DNA of 64,000 nucleotides from JAWKXU01 sp020446465 (GCA_041396845.1 JAWKXU010000003.1:434001-498000); one strand, 5' to 3'. Counted from the first letter of the stretch, positions 23,652 to 32,118 are shown. Made by a program: numbers and translations. Notes: generated from the sequence alone by a model not told the origin.

Positions 23652-23995
23652 CAGAACTCCAGCCCGCCTTCGCGAGCGGCGTCAGCCAGCGCCTTCACGC
23701 GGCCATGGAACAGGAACCCGCCGCGATCGAACACGACAGTAGTGACGCCAGCCTTCTTGGCAGCGGCAGCGATATCCTTGCCAACCTGCGTCGCAGCGTC
23801 GACATTGGCTCCAGTGCTTTTGCCACCCAGTGTCGAAGCGGCAGCGAGCGTCCGACCCTGCGCATCATCAATGATCTGCGCATAGATGTGCCGGCCGGAA
23901 CGATGAACCGACAAGCGGGGGCGTGCACCACCGCGTGCACGAAGCGCAGTGCGAACCCTGCGGCGGCGGCGTTCAAAGAGGGAAAGTTTAGCCAT
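23651..23995 (-). CDS. rplR: 50S ribosomal protein L18
   Basis: 114 aa 5S rRNA-binding protein: LSLFERRRRRVRTALRARG, RLSVHRSGRHIYAQIIDD and the terminal FDRGGFLFHGRVKALADAAREGGLEF. ATG 23995 gives the usual MAKLSLF start. The frame is open 48 codons further up, but that stretch lies inside rplF. Confidence 0.97.
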   Translation of the reverse strand: MAKLSLFERRRRRVRTALRARGGARPRLSVHRSGRHIYAQIIDDAQGRTLAAASTLGGKSTGANVDAATQVGKDIAAAAKKAGVTTVVFDRGGFLFHGRVKALADAAREGGLEF

Positions 23996-23996
23996 C

Positions 23997-24530
23997 TTAC
24001 TTCTTCTTTCCTTCCTTGCGGAAGATATATTCGCCGCGGTATTTGATACCCTTGCCCTTGTAAGGCTCAGGCTTGCGCCAGCGACGGATTTCGGCAGCAA
24101 ACTGGCCAACAGCCTGCTTGTCGATACCCGATATTTCAATAGTGGTCTGATCCGGCGTCTTCACGTCAAGACCTTCCGGCACATCGAGTTCAACGTCGTG
24201 GCTGAAGCCGAGCTGAAGCTTGAGCTTCTTACCCTGGGCCTGCGCACGATAACCGACACCAGTGATCTCAAGCACTTTTGAGAAACCTTCGGTTACACCT
24301 TCCACCAGATTGGAAACCAGTGTGCGCTGCATACCCCAGTAGGACCGTGCGCGCTTCGTATAGTTGGCAGGCAGAACGGCGATCTCGCCGTCCCTGACCT
24401 CGTAGCTGATCTCATCCGCCAGGCTGAGCGTAAGCGTCCCCTTGGGGCCTTTGACGCTGAGCGTGCCGTTATCGATCGAGGCGGTGACGCCGCTGGGGAT
24501 CGCCACCGGCTTTTTGCCGATGCGGCTCAT
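23997..24530 (-). CDS. rplF: 50S ribosomal protein L6
   Basis: 177 aa with the two duplicated L6 folds. It starts MSRIGKKPVAIPSGVTASI and ends with ISGIDKQAVGQFAAEIRRWRKPEPYKGKGIKYRGE, the conserved rRNA-contacting region. Its start overlaps the rpsH stop by one base. Confidence 0.98.
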   Translation of the reverse strand: MSRIGKKPVAIPSGVTASIDNGTLSVKGPKGTLTLSLADEISYEVRDGEIAVLPANYTKRARSYWGMQRTLVSNLVEGVTEGFSKVLEITGVGYRAQAQGKKLKLQLGFSHDVELDVPEGLDVKTPDQTTIEISGIDKQAVGQFAAEIRRWRKPEPYKGKGIKYRGEYIFRKEGKKK

Positions 24531-24925
24531 CAGAACACCTCCGCCAGAACTTCGCCGCCGACGTTGTGCTGACGGGCTTCCGCATCGGAAAGCACGCCGC
24601 GCGGCGTCGAGACGATTGTGATGCCAAGACCATTGCGGACCGTCGGCAGCTCCTTGCTGCCCGAATAGATCCGCCGACCCGGCTTGGAGACACGAGCGAC
24701 ATGCTTGATAGCAGGCTCGCCTTCGAAATACTTCAGTTCAATCCGCAAGGCTTTGTGCTTGCCCGAAGCGTCTTCGCTGTAGCCACGGATGTAGCCTTCG
24801 CGAGTAAGCACTTCGAGAACATTGGCGCGCAGTTTTGAGGCCGGAGAAAGCACTGAGTCCTTCTTCGCCTGCTGCCCGTTGCGGATGCGGGTGAGCATAT
24901 CACCCAAGGGATCTGTCATAGCCAT
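24530..24925 (-). CDS. rpsH: 30S ribosomal protein S8
   Basis: 131 aa, starting MTDPLGDMLTRIRNGQ after MA. The C-terminal STPRGVLSDAEARQHNVGGEVLAEVF is the expected rRNA-binding end. In E. coli S8 is the translational repressor of the spc operon; whether that holds here is not visible from the sequence. Confidence 0.98.
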   Translation of the reverse strand: MAMTDPLGDMLTRIRNGQQAKKDSVLSPASKLRANVLEVLTREGYIRGYSEDASGKHKALRIELKYFEGEPAIKHVARVSKPGRRIYSGSKELPTVRNGLGITIVSTPRGVLSDAEARQHNVGGEVLAEVF

Positions 24926-24935
24926 CGGATGATCC

Positions 24936-25241
24936 TTACCAGCTCGACTTCGTCACGCCCGGAATCAGGCCCTTGTTGGCCAGATCCCGCAGTTCGACAC
25001 GGCAAAGGCCGAACTTGCGATAATAGCCGCGCGGACGGCCAGTTGTGTTGCAGCGATTACGCACACGCGTAGGATTCCCGTTGCGGGGAATTTCCGCCAT
25101 CTTCAAACGCGCAATCAGGCGTTCGCTTTCGTCGGCCGATTTGTCATCGGCAATCGCCTTCAGCTTCGCGTATTTGTTCGCGTATTTCTGAACAAGCTTC
25201 TTGCGACGCTCATTCTTGTTGATGGAACTCAGTTTCGCCAT
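24936..25241 (-). CDS. rpsN: 30S ribosomal protein S14 (zinc-free long form)
   Basis: 101 aa, the long C-minus type lacking the CXXC zinc ribbon of the 61-residue form. MAKLSSINKNERRKKLVQKYA and RCNTTGRPRGYYRKFGLCRVELRDLANKG are typical. It lies 10 nt before rpsH. Confidence 0.98.
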   Translation of the reverse strand: MAKLSSINKNERRKKLVQKYANKYAKLKAIADDKSADESERLIARLKMAEIPRNGNPTRVRNRCNTTGRPRGYYRKFGLCRVELRDLANKGLIPGVTKSSW

Positions 25242-25265
25242 GGACTTAAGCTCTCCTGATACCGC

Positions 25266-25847
25266 TTACGCGGCCTCTTTTTCGTCAGCCTGCGTTTCGG
25301 CAGGGAATGGGAACCCGAAAAGACGCAACAATTCGCGCGACTCTTCATCGGTCTTCGCAGTCGTGGTGACAATAATGTCCATGCCACGAACCTTCTCGAT
25401 TCTGTCGTAGCTGATCTCAGGGAAGATGATCTGCTCCTTGATGCCCATCGCGTAATTGCCACGCCCGTCGAAGCTCTTCGGGTTCAGCCCGCGGAAGTCG
25501 CGGATGCGGGGCATTGCGATTGTGACAAGGCGGTCGAGAAATTCATACATGCGGTCACGGCGCAAGGTGACCTTGCAACCGATCGGCATACCTTCGCGCA
25601 ACTTGAATTGCGCAATGGATTTCTTGGCCTTGGTGATAACCGGCTTCTGGCCGGCAATCAGTTCCATTTCCTCGGCAGCCGTCTGGACCTTTTTCTTGTC
25701 CTGGCTGGCTTCACCCACACCCATGTTGAGCGTGATCTTTGCCAGCTTGGGCACTTCCATAGGATTCTTGTAGCCGAACTTCTCGGTCATCGCCTTCACG
25801 ATAACGTCGTCGTAACGCGCTTTGAAACGAGGCGTGTAATCAGCCAT
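25266..25847 (-). CDS. rplE: 50S ribosomal protein L5
   Basis: 193 aa 5S rRNA-binding protein: YKNPMEVPKLAKITLNMGVGEAS, LREGMPIGCKVTLRRDRMYEFLDRL and FPEISYDRIEKVRGMDIIVTTTAKTDEE. The ATG at 25847 gives MADYTPRF and overlaps the end of rplX by 8 bases, so translation is probably coupled. Confidence 0.98.
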   Translation of the reverse strand: MADYTPRFKARYDDVIVKAMTEKFGYKNPMEVPKLAKITLNMGVGEASQDKKKVQTAAEEMELIAGQKPVITKAKKSIAQFKLREGMPIGCKVTLRRDRMYEFLDRLVTIAMPRIRDFRGLNPKSFDGRGNYAMGIKEQIIFPEISYDRIEKVRGMDIIVTTTAKTDEESRELLRLFGFPFPAETQADEKEAA

Positions 25848-26160
25848 CGATTGTCTCCCCGGACTTGACGGCCACACGGACCTTCTTGCCGTCCTTTTCC
25901 TCGAAACGGACGCGGGTCGGCTTGCCGTCCTTCGGGTCGGCAACAGCGACCTTGGAAATCGCCATCGGCGCAGGTGCGCGATCAATACCCCCTTGCGGGT
26001 TCATTTGCGTCGGCTTGCGGTGGCGGGCAGCCACATTGATACCTTCGACAACGACTTTGCCGTCTTTCGGCATCACCTGCAGCACAGTGCCGGTGCGGCC
26101 CTTGTCCTTACCGGACAGGACGACGACGTTGTCACCCTTCTTGATCTTCGCGGCGCCCAT
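25840..26160 (-). CDS. rplX: 50S ribosomal protein L24
   Basis: 106 aa assembly-initiator protein with a KOW motif (KKGDNVVVLSGKDKGRTGTVLQV) followed by VEGINVAARHRKPTQMNPQGGI. Its start overlaps the rplN stop by one base. Confidence 0.98.
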   Translation of the reverse strand: MGAAKIKKGDNVVVLSGKDKGRTGTVLQVMPKDGKVVVEGINVAARHRKPTQMNPQGGIDRAPAPMAISKVAVADPKDGKPTRVRFEEKDGKKVRVAVKSGETIDG

Positions 26161-26528
26161 TACAACACCTCCGGAGCAAGCGAAATGATCTTCATGAAGC
26201 CACGTCCGCGCAGTTCGCGCACAACGGGGCCGAAGATACGTGTGCCGATCGGTTCCTCGGACTTGTTCACAAGAACCGCGGCGTTGGAATCGAAGCGAAT
26301 GACACTGCCGTCAGCACGGCGGACGTCTTTCTTCGTACGCACGATCACGGCGCGGTGCACGTCGCCCTTTTTCACGCGGGCGCGCGGTTGGGCCTCCTTG
26401 ACCGACACGACGATGACATCGCCGACACCAGCAAAACGACGCTTCGACCCACCCAGCACCTTGATGCACTGGACGCGCTTCGCGCCGCTGTTGTCAGCGA
26501 CCTCGAGGTTGGATTGCATCTGGATCAT
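26160..26528 (-). CDS. rplN: 50S ribosomal protein L14
   Basis: 122 aa, starting MIQMQSNLEVADNSGAKRVQCIKVLGGS. AVIVRTKKDVRRADGSVIRFDSNAAVLVN and RIFGPVVRELRGRGFMKIISLAPEVL are characteristic. The gap to rpsQ upstream is 68 nt. Confidence 0.98.
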   Translation of the reverse strand: MIQMQSNLEVADNSGAKRVQCIKVLGGSKRRFAGVGDVIVVSVKEAQPRARVKKGDVHRAVIVRTKKDVRRADGSVIRFDSNAAVLVNKSEEPIGTRIFGPVVRELRGRGFMKIISLAPEVL

Positions 26529-26596
26529 AGATCCGGTTCCTTCTCACTCGGCTTGCCGGGACCGACATGACTGCCTGCCCGGTAGTTCCAAAAAAC

Positions 26597-26887
26597 TCAG
26601 TTGCCTGCGGCTTCGACCTCGATATCAGCTTCGATCGCGGTGCCCTTACCGGCCTGAACGCGTTCGATCACCTTCCAGGTCTTGGTCTTCGAAATCGGGC
26701 GAGTCTCTTCGATCCGCACCGTTTCACCGGCCTTGTAGGCGTTATCTTCGTCGTGCGCGTGATACTTCTTCGAGCGACGGATGATCTTCCCGTAAAGCGG
26801 GTGTTTCACCTTGCGTTCGACCTTCACGGTCACGGTCTTGTCAGTCTTGTCGGAAACAACGGTCCCGATCAGGATACGTTTGGGCAT
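26597..26887 (-). CDS. rpsQ: 30S ribosomal protein S17
   Basis: 96 aa, about 12 longer than the E. coli protein because of an acidic C-terminal tail (AIEADIEVEAAGN). The core GTVVSDKTDKTVTVKVERKVKHPLYGKIIRRSKKYHAHDE is normal. It starts 11 nt after rpmC. Confidence 0.98.
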   Translation of the reverse strand: MPKRILIGTVVSDKTDKTVTVKVERKVKHPLYGKIIRRSKKYHAHDEDNAYKAGETVRIEETRPISKTKTWKVIERVQAGKGTAIEADIEVEAAGN

Positions 26888-26898
26888 ACGTCAGTTCC

Positions 26899-27105
26899 TC
26901 AAGCCTTGGCCGCTGCAGCGGACCGTTCGTTCTGGAGCGTCTTGATCTGGGCGATCTGACGACGGACTTCGCGGATGCGGGCCGGACGTTCCAGCTGGTT
27001 GGTTGCGGACTGGAAGCGCAGGTTGAACTGCTCTTTCTTCAGGTCCAGCAAATCAGCGTCGAGCTGGTCGTCTGTCTTGGCGCGCAGGTCTTCGATCTTG
27101 GCCAC
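26899..27105 (-). CDS. rpmC: 50S ribosomal protein L29
   Basis: 68 aa two-helix protein at the exit tunnel: LRAKTDDQLDADLLDLKKEQFNLRFQ and RPARIREVRRQIAQIKTLQNER. It starts 3 nt after the rplP stop. Confidence 0.98.
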   Translation of the reverse strand: MAKIEDLRAKTDDQLDADLLDLKKEQFNLRFQSATNQLERPARIREVRRQIAQIKTLQNERSAAAAKA

Positions 27106-27108
27106 GGC

Positions 27109-27540
27109 TTAACCCTCCAGGTGCGAGGTGTCGCCCAGGCGAGCGACGACCTTCGTCTTGATCGGCAGTTTCATTGCCGCGCGTTCAAAAGCGACAGCAG
27201 CCAGCGGGCCGGGAACGCCATCAAGTTCGAACAGGATGCGGCCCGGCTTTACGCGAGCAGCCCAGTATTCGACCGAGCCTTTGCCCTTACCCTGACGAAC
27301 TTCGGCAGGCTTTTTGGACACAGGCACATCAGGGAATACGCGGATCCACAAACGACCCTGACGCCTGATGTGACGGGTGATGGCGCGACGCGCAGCTTCG
27401 ATCTGGCGAGCGGTGATCCGCTCCGGTTCCATCGCCTTCAGGCCATAGGAACCGAAGTTAAGGCTGGTGCCACCCTTGGCATTGCCATGGATACGGCCTT
27501 TGAAAGCCTTGCGGAACTTGGTTTTTTTCGGTTGCAGCAT
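27109..27540 (-). CDS. rplP: 50S ribosomal protein L16
   Basis: 143 aa, starting MLQPKKTKFRKAFKGRIHG. The conserved EPERITARQIEAARRAITRH and FPDVPVSKKPAEVRQGKGKGSVEYWAARVKPG are present. The Arg in the latter region is the site hydroxylated in some bacteria. Confidence 0.98.
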   Translation of the reverse strand: MLQPKKTKFRKAFKGRIHGNAKGGTSLNFGSYGLKAMEPERITARQIEAARRAITRHIRRQGRLWIRVFPDVPVSKKPAEVRQGKGKGSVEYWAARVKPGRILFELDGVPGPLAAVAFERAAMKLPIKTKVVARLGDTSHLEG

Positions 27541-27562
27541 TGTCTCTACTCAGTTCCTGGCC

Positions 27563-28258
27563 TCAGCGTGCGGGACGCACGCCGGAGGTCTGGGCCTCCA
27601 TCATCAGACGATCCTGCGCCATGGGATCATGGGCAAGAATTTCACCCTTGAAGATCCAGACCTTGATGCCGATGATACCGTAGGCGGTCAGCGCCTCGGC
27701 TTCGGCATAGTCAACATTGGCACGCAGGGTGTGGAGTGGCACGCGACCTTCGCGATACCATTCAACACGCGCGATTTCAGCGCCGCCAAGACGGCCACCG
27801 CATGTAATCTTGATGCCTTCAGCCCCAAGACGAAGTGCAGATTGCACCGCGCGCTTCATCGCCCGGCGGAAAGCCACACGGCGAATGAGCTGGTCGGCAA
27901 CGCCTTCAGCAACGAGCTTCGCATCGATTTCCGGCTTGCGGATTTCAACGATGTTCAGTTTCACTTCGCTGTCGGTCATAGTCGACAGTTTCTGGCGCAG
28001 CTTTTCAATGTCCGCGCCCTTCTTGCCGATGATGACACCCGGACGGGCTGCATAGATGGACACACGGCACAGCTTTGCCGGACGCTCGATCACCACTTTC
28101 GAGATCGCTGCCTGCGGCAGGCTCCCGACGATGAACTTGCGGATTTCAATGTCCTCTTTCAGCAGACGACCGTAATCGCGGCCTTCAGCATACCAGCGGC
28201 TGTCCCAGGTGCGATTGATCTGCAGGCGCAGGCCGATCGGATTGGATTTATGACCCAT
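27563..28258 (-). CDS. rpsC: 30S ribosomal protein S3
   Basis: 231 aa mRNA-entry protein. It starts MGHKSNPIGLRLQINRTWDSRWYA and has a KH domain (ARPGVIIGKKGADIEKLRQ). The C-terminal domain carries GVADQLIRRVAFRRAMKRAVQSALRLGAEGIKI. It starts 3 nt after the rplV stop. Confidence 0.98.
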   Translation of the reverse strand: MGHKSNPIGLRLQINRTWDSRWYAEGRDYGRLLKEDIEIRKFIVGSLPQAAISKVVIERPAKLCRVSIYAARPGVIIGKKGADIEKLRQKLSTMTDSEVKLNIVEIRKPEIDAKLVAEGVADQLIRRVAFRRAMKRAVQSALRLGAEGIKITCGGRLGGAEIARVEWYREGRVPLHTLRANVDYAEAEALTAYGIIGIKVWIFKGEILAHDPMAQDRLMMEAQTSGVRPAR

Positions 28259-28261
28259 GGA

Positions 28262-28639
28262 TCAGGCCTCCTCAACTTCGCGAACCACGATACGCAGCCG
28301 ACTGAACGGCTTCAGAATGCGCGTGGACTTGCCACGACCGCGCGTGTGGAAACGCTTCATGGTGATCGATTTGCCAACGCTGGCTTCAGCCACGACGAGT
28401 GCATCGACATCCAGATTGTGGTTGTTTTCTGCGTTGGCGATAGCCGAGGCGAGAACCTTCTTCGCATCCTGCGCCATTGCCCGCTTGGAGAAGGTCAGAA
28501 TGTTGAGAGCGTCCTCAGCCTTCTTGCCACGGATCAGTGCGGCAACAAGGTTCAGCTTTTGTGCGGAACCACGAATGGTGGTACCAACAGCCAGAGCCTC
28601 GTTGTCAGCAACGCGACGGGGGGCTTTCTGCTTGCTCAT
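28262..28639 (-). CDS. rplV: 50S ribosomal protein L22
   Basis: 125 aa exit-tunnel protein: AQKLNLVAALIRGKKAEDALNILTFSKRAMAQ and the beta-hairpin region FHTRGRGKSTRILKPFSRLRIVVRE. Its start overlaps the rpsS stop by one base. Confidence 0.98.
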   Translation of the reverse strand: MSKQKAPRRVADNEALAVGTTIRGSAQKLNLVAALIRGKKAEDALNILTFSKRAMAQDAKKVLASAIANAENNHNLDVDALVVAEASVGKSITMKRFHTRGRGKSTRILKPFSRLRIVVREVEEA

Positions 28640-28914
28640 CAGCGCTTACCCTTCTTGTCGGCGGCATGCCCCGGGAAGCTTCGCGTCGGCGCGAACTCAC
28701 CAAGTTTGTGGCCGACCATATCTTCGTTGACGGAGACAGGAATGAACTTCTGCCCGTTGTAGACGTTGAACGTCAGGCCAACGAACTGCGGCAGGACGGT
28801 AGAGCGACGCGACCAGGTCTTGATCGGCGCACGGCCACCCGATTCCTGGGCGTCTTCTGCCTTTTTCAGCAGGTGCAGGTCCACAAACGGGCCTTTCCAG
28901 ACGGAACGAGCCAT
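28639..28914 (-). CDS. rpsS: 30S ribosomal protein S19
   Basis: 91 aa head protein: MARSVWKGPFVDLHLLKKAE, KTWSRRSTVLPQFVGLTFNVYNG and KLGEFAPTRSFPGHAADKKGKR. It starts 3 nt after the rplB stop. Confidence 0.98.
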   Translation of the reverse strand: MARSVWKGPFVDLHLLKKAEDAQESGGRAPIKTWSRRSTVLPQFVGLTFNVYNGQKFIPVSVNEDMVGHKLGEFAPTRSFPGHAADKKGKR

Positions 28915-28917
28915 GGC

Positions 28918-29754
28918 TTACCTCTTCTTCTTCGCGTGACGCGAACGGATAATCATCTTGTCCGTCTGCTTGTTGTTGCGGGTACGGGCGCCCTTGGTCG
29001 GCTTGCCCCACGGCGTAACCGGATGACGGCCACCCGAGGTGCGGCCTTCACCACCACCGTGCGGGTGGTCGACCGGGTTCTTTGCAACACCGCGCGTGAG
29101 CGGACGACGGCCCAGCCAGCGCTTGCGACCAGCCTTGGCCAGCGTCTGGTTGGAGTTGTCGGGGTTCGACACAGCACCGACGGTGCCCATGCAATCGGCA
29201 CGCAGATAACGCTGTTCGCCCGAGTTGAGGCGCACGATCACCATCCCGCGATCACGACCGACGAGCTGGACATAGGCACCTGCCGAGCGGGCGATCTGCC
29301 CGCCCTTGCCTGGCTTCATCTCGACGTTGTGGCAGATCGTGCCGACCGGCATCTGCCCCAGCAACATAGCGTTACCCGGCTTCACGTCGGTTTTTTCGTC
29401 GGCGATCACTGCGTCACCCACAGCAAGGCGCTGCGGTGCGAGGATATAGGCCAGTTCGCCATCTGCGTACTTGATCAGAGCGATGAACGCGGTGCGGTTG
29501 GGATCATATTCGATCCGTTCCACTGTGCCTTCCACCCCAAACTTGCGACGCTTGAAGTCGATATAGCGATACTTCTGCTTGTGACCGCCAGCGATACCGC
29601 GGCTTGTCACATGGCCCTTGTTGTTGCGGCCACCAGTCTTGCGCTTGCCCTCGGTCAGCGACTTGACCGGCTTGCCTTTCCACAGGCCGGACTTGTCGAC
29701 AAGAACCAGGCCGCGGCGTGCGGGGCTTGTCGGATTATAATGCTTGAGTGCCAT
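28918..29754 (-). CDS. rplB: 50S ribosomal protein L2
   Basis: 278 aa peptidyl-transferase-centre protein. YNPTSPARRGLVLVDKSGLWKG opens the protein. The conserved VAKNPVDHPHGGGEGRTSGGRHPVTPWGKPTKG contains the functionally important His. It starts 12 nt after rplW. Confidence 0.98.
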   Translation of the reverse strand: MALKHYNPTSPARRGLVLVDKSGLWKGKPVKSLTEGKRKTGGRNNKGHVTSRGIAGGHKQKYRYIDFKRRKFGVEGTVERIEYDPNRTAFIALIKYADGELAYILAPQRLAVGDAVIADEKTDVKPGNAMLLGQMPVGTICHNVEMKPGKGGQIARSAGAYVQLVGRDRGMVIVRLNSGEQRYLRADCMGTVGAVSNPDNSNQTLAKAGRKRWLGRRPLTRGVAKNPVDHPHGGGEGRTSGGRHPVTPWGKPTKGARTRNNKQTDKMIIRSRHAKKKR

Positions 29755-29766
29755 CAGTCCCTAGCC

Positions 29767-30075
29767 TCAGATTCCGGTGGTGATGTCAATCGACTGGCCT
29801 TCAGCCAGTGTCACGACAGCTTTCTTCACGTCGGTGCGCTTGTAGGCCTTGCCCTTCCAGCGCTTCGACTTGCCCTTCTGGACAATGGTGTTCACACCCG
29901 TGACCTTGACGTCAAACAGAGCCTCGACCGCTTCCTTGATCTGCGGCTTGGTTGCGTCGTTCGACACCTTAAAGACAACTGCGTTATGCTCAGATAGCAG
30001 CGTTGCCTTTTCGGTGATGTGCGGCGCGACGATCACATCATAGTGACGCGCTGCAATTTCCTGCTTCTTAGCCAT
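29767..30075 (-). CDS. rplW: 50S ribosomal protein L23
   Basis: 102 aa exit-tunnel protein where trigger factor and SRP dock. HYDVIVAPHITEKATLLSEHNAVVF and FDVKVTGVNTIVQKGKSKRW are typical. ATG 30075 overlaps the rplD stop by 8 bases (ATGGCTAA), a coupling arrangement also used for rplX-rplE. Confidence 0.98.
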   Translation of the reverse strand: MAKKQEIAARHYDVIVAPHITEKATLLSEHNAVVFKVSNDATKPQIKEAVEALFDVKVTGVNTIVQKGKSKRWKGKAYKRTDVKKAVVTLAEGQSIDITTGI

Positions 30076-30691
30076 TGAAACGCGCCTCCAGCTTTGCGAC
30101 CGCGTCCTTGGTAAGGACCAGCGTGTCATGCTTCAGGATGTCATAGACGTTGGCGCCGACTGCCGGCAGCACGTTAACATTGGGCAGGTTGCCCGCAGCC
30201 CGTGCGAAACCGTCATTCACGGTTTCACCGTCGATCACCAGGACCTTGCCGTTCCAGCCAGCCTTGTCGAAGTGGCCCTTCAACGCCTTCGTCTTGGCAT
30301 CGCTGAGTTCAAGCGTATCGACGACAACAAGGCCATCTTTCGCCTTGGAGGACAACGCCATCTTGAGACCAAGTGCGCGCAGCTTCTTGTTCAACGACTG
30401 ACCGAAGTCACGTGCACGCGCGCCGTGCGCCTTACCACCACCGATAAAGATCGGAGCCTTGCGATCGCCATGGCGAGCCGTGCCGCCGCCTTTCTGGCGA
30501 CCCCACTTCTTGCCGGTGCGGGCAACGTCGGACCGTTCACGCGTCGGACGTGCCGGACCACGGCGGTTTTCAAGCTGCCATGTCACAACGCGATGCAGGA
30601 TGTCAGCGCGCGGCTCAACACCGAACACGGCATCGTTAAGCTCGATATCGCCCGAGGCCTTGCCGTCGATTTTCTGGACCTTCACCTTCAC
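30068..30691 (-). CDS. rplD: 50S ribosomal protein L4 (GTG start)
   Basis: 207 aa exit-tunnel protein. VKVKVQKIDGKASGDIELNDAVFGV opens the protein, and RTGKKWGRQKGGGTARHGDRKAPIF is the tunnel loop. The start is GTG 30691, 9 nt after AAGGAGG and 4 nt after the rplC stop. The frame continues upstream inside rplC, and ATG 30715 lies before the rplC stop with no ribosome binding site. In E. coli L4 represses its own S10 operon; a candidate leader target is described near 32120-32205. Confidence 0.97.
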   Translation of the reverse strand: MKVKVQKIDGKASGDIELNDAVFGVEPRADILHRVVTWQLENRRGPARPTRERSDVARTGKKWGRQKGGGTARHGDRKAPIFIGGGKAHGARARDFGQSLNKKLRALGLKMALSSKAKDGLVVVDTLELSDAKTKALKGHFDKAGWNGKVLVIDGETVNDGFARAAGNLPNVNVLPAVGANVYDILKHDTLVLTKDAVAKLEARFNG

Positions 30692-30695
30692 GGGA

Positions 30696-31490
30696 TCAGC
30701 CCTCCTTGTTTTCATCGGCTTCGGGCTTGGCACCCTCGGCGGCTTCAGTGATAGGGGCAGCGTCAGCAACCTGCTCAACCGGTGCCTGCTCAACTTCGGG
30801 CTGCGCCACGAGGTCTTCCAGAATTGCACCGGGGAACGGCAGATCCTCAGGCGCGGACAGCTTCACAGCGTCCTGCACCAGCAACCATGCGTTCTTGGCA
30901 CCAGGCACGGAACCCTTGATGAAGATAAGGCCGCGCGTCGCATCGGTGCGAACCACTTCCAGGTTCTGCTGCGTACGCTGACGATCACCCATGTGACCAG
31001 CCATCTTCTTGTTCTTGAACACCCTGCCCGGATCCTGACGGTTACCCGTGGAACCGTGGGAACGGTGCGAGAGCGACACGCCGTGCGTCGCACGCAGGCC
31101 ACCGAAGCCCCAGCGCTTCATGGCGCCGGCAAAGCCCTTGCCTTGCGTGTGACCCGTGATGTCGACTTTCTGGCCTGCAATAAAATGCTCGGCGGAAATC
31201 GCAGCACCTACCGGCAGCAGCGCGTCTTCGCTTTCCAGACGGAATTCGGCAACGCGGCTTTTCAGCGGCACTTCAGCCTTGGCGAAATGTTCGCGCTGCG
31301 GCTTGGCAACGTTTTTCTGCTTGGCCTCACCCGCGCCGAGCTGAACAGCGACATATCCGTCGCGATCCATCGTGCGGTGCGAAACGACCTGGCAATTTTC
31401 AAGCGCCAGAACAGTGACGGGCACATGCCGACCATCGTCCTGAAACAGACGAGTCATCCCGACCTTCTTGGCGATCACGCCAGTACGCAT
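30696..31490 (-). CDS. rplC: 50S ribosomal protein L3 with acidic C-terminal tail
   Basis: 264 aa. The core runs from MRTGVIAKKVGMTRLFQDDG to about residue 210, including HTQGKGFAGAMKRWGFGG and GSTGNRQDPGRVFKNKKMAGHMGDR. The last 40 or so residues (VAQPEVEQAPVEQVADAA...EADENKEG) form an acidic low-complexity extension absent from E. coli L3. ATG 31490 gives the canonical start. A 270-nt gap with RNA-structure potential separates it from rpsJ. Confidence 0.97.
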   Translation of the reverse strand: MRTGVIAKKVGMTRLFQDDGRHVPVTVLALENCQVVSHRTMDRDGYVAVQLGAGEAKQKNVAKPQREHFAKAEVPLKSRVAEFRLESEDALLPVGAAISAEHFIAGQKVDITGHTQGKGFAGAMKRWGFGGLRATHGVSLSHRSHGSTGNRQDPGRVFKNKKMAGHMGDRQRTQQNLEVVRTDATRGLIFIKGSVPGAKNAWLLVQDAVKLSAPEDLPFPGAILEDLVAQPEVEQAPVEQVADAAPITEAAEGAKPEADENKEG

Positions 31491-31561
31491 GATCCATACT
31501 CCTACAGAGGCCTGACGAGGACCATCCTCGAAAGGCATGTTCAGCCCAGTTGTGATGCGAG

Positions 31562-31622
31562 CCCCGTCCGGGCTGAGTGCCCTCCCCTTCCGGGAGAGAG
31601 CGAGACGGGGGACGCAGCCCGG
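31562..31622 (-). promoter_or_regulatory. Structured RNA candidate between rpsJ and rplC (crossing stems)
   Basis: On the minus (transcript) strand CCGGGCTG (31622-31615) can pair with CAGCCCGG (31575-31568). CCCCGTC (31610-31604) can pair with GACGGGG (31568-31562). An inner hairpin CTCTC...GGGAG-type stem lies at 31582-31596. The first two pairings cross, so they form either a pseudoknot or two mutually exclusive states. The block sits about 72 nt before the rplC ATG in a 270-nt gap otherwise empty of genes. Confidence 0.4.
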
Positions 31623-31760
31623 ATCATGTTTGCCCCACAAGAGAGCGACCCGGCGGTATCCCAATGTCTTGCCTGTTTCTTTCAAAACCGGCGGGGCCAT
31701 CGAGCGCCCCTGAAATTCCCGGCCCTGTTTAAGGTCGTGACCGCCGACCGGGTACGCGAA

Positions 31761-32072
31761 TTAAGCGAGCTTAATTTCGACGTTTACGCCAGCAGCAAGA
31801 TCGAGCTTCATCAGCGCGTCAACCGTCTGGGCGTTCGGCTGCACAATGTCCAGCAGCCTTTTGTATGTGCGAACTTCAAACTGTTCACGCGACTTCTTGT
31901 CGATGTGCGGCCCACGGTTCACCGTGAACTTTTCGATACGCGTCGGCAGCGGAATGGGGCCACGAATAAGCGCACCTGTACGACGTGCGGTGTCTGCGAT
32001 TTCACCAGTTGCCTGGTCGAGCACGCGATGATCGAACGCCTTGAGGCGAATGCGGATATTCTGAGCTTCCAT
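31761..32072 (-). CDS. rpsJ: 30S ribosomal protein S10
   Basis: 103 aa from the ATG at 32072, matching the usual alphaproteobacterial length: NIRIRLKAFDHRVLDQATGEIADTA and IPLPTRIEKFTVNRGPHIDKKSREQFE. An ATG two codons earlier (32078) is equally possible; neither has a strong ribosome binding site. It is first in the S10 operon, directly downstream of a hairpin plus T tract. A long gap follows before rplC. Confidence 0.97.
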   Translation of the reverse strand: MEAQNIRIRLKAFDHRVLDQATGEIADTARRTGALIRGPIPLPTRIEKFTVNRGPHIDKKSREQFEVRTYKRLLDIVQPNAQTVDALMKLDLAAGVNVEIKLA

Positions 32073-32118
32073 TTCCATTACCGATGCGAAAGAGCCACGC
32101 GAGCCGTTTCCAACCCGC

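Noticed and set aside
27467..29997. Plus-strand 431- and 486-codon open frames opposite rpsC, rplV, rpsS, rplB and rplW
   Set aside because: Antisense shadows of highly expressed ribosomal protein genes; their translations have no family resemblance.
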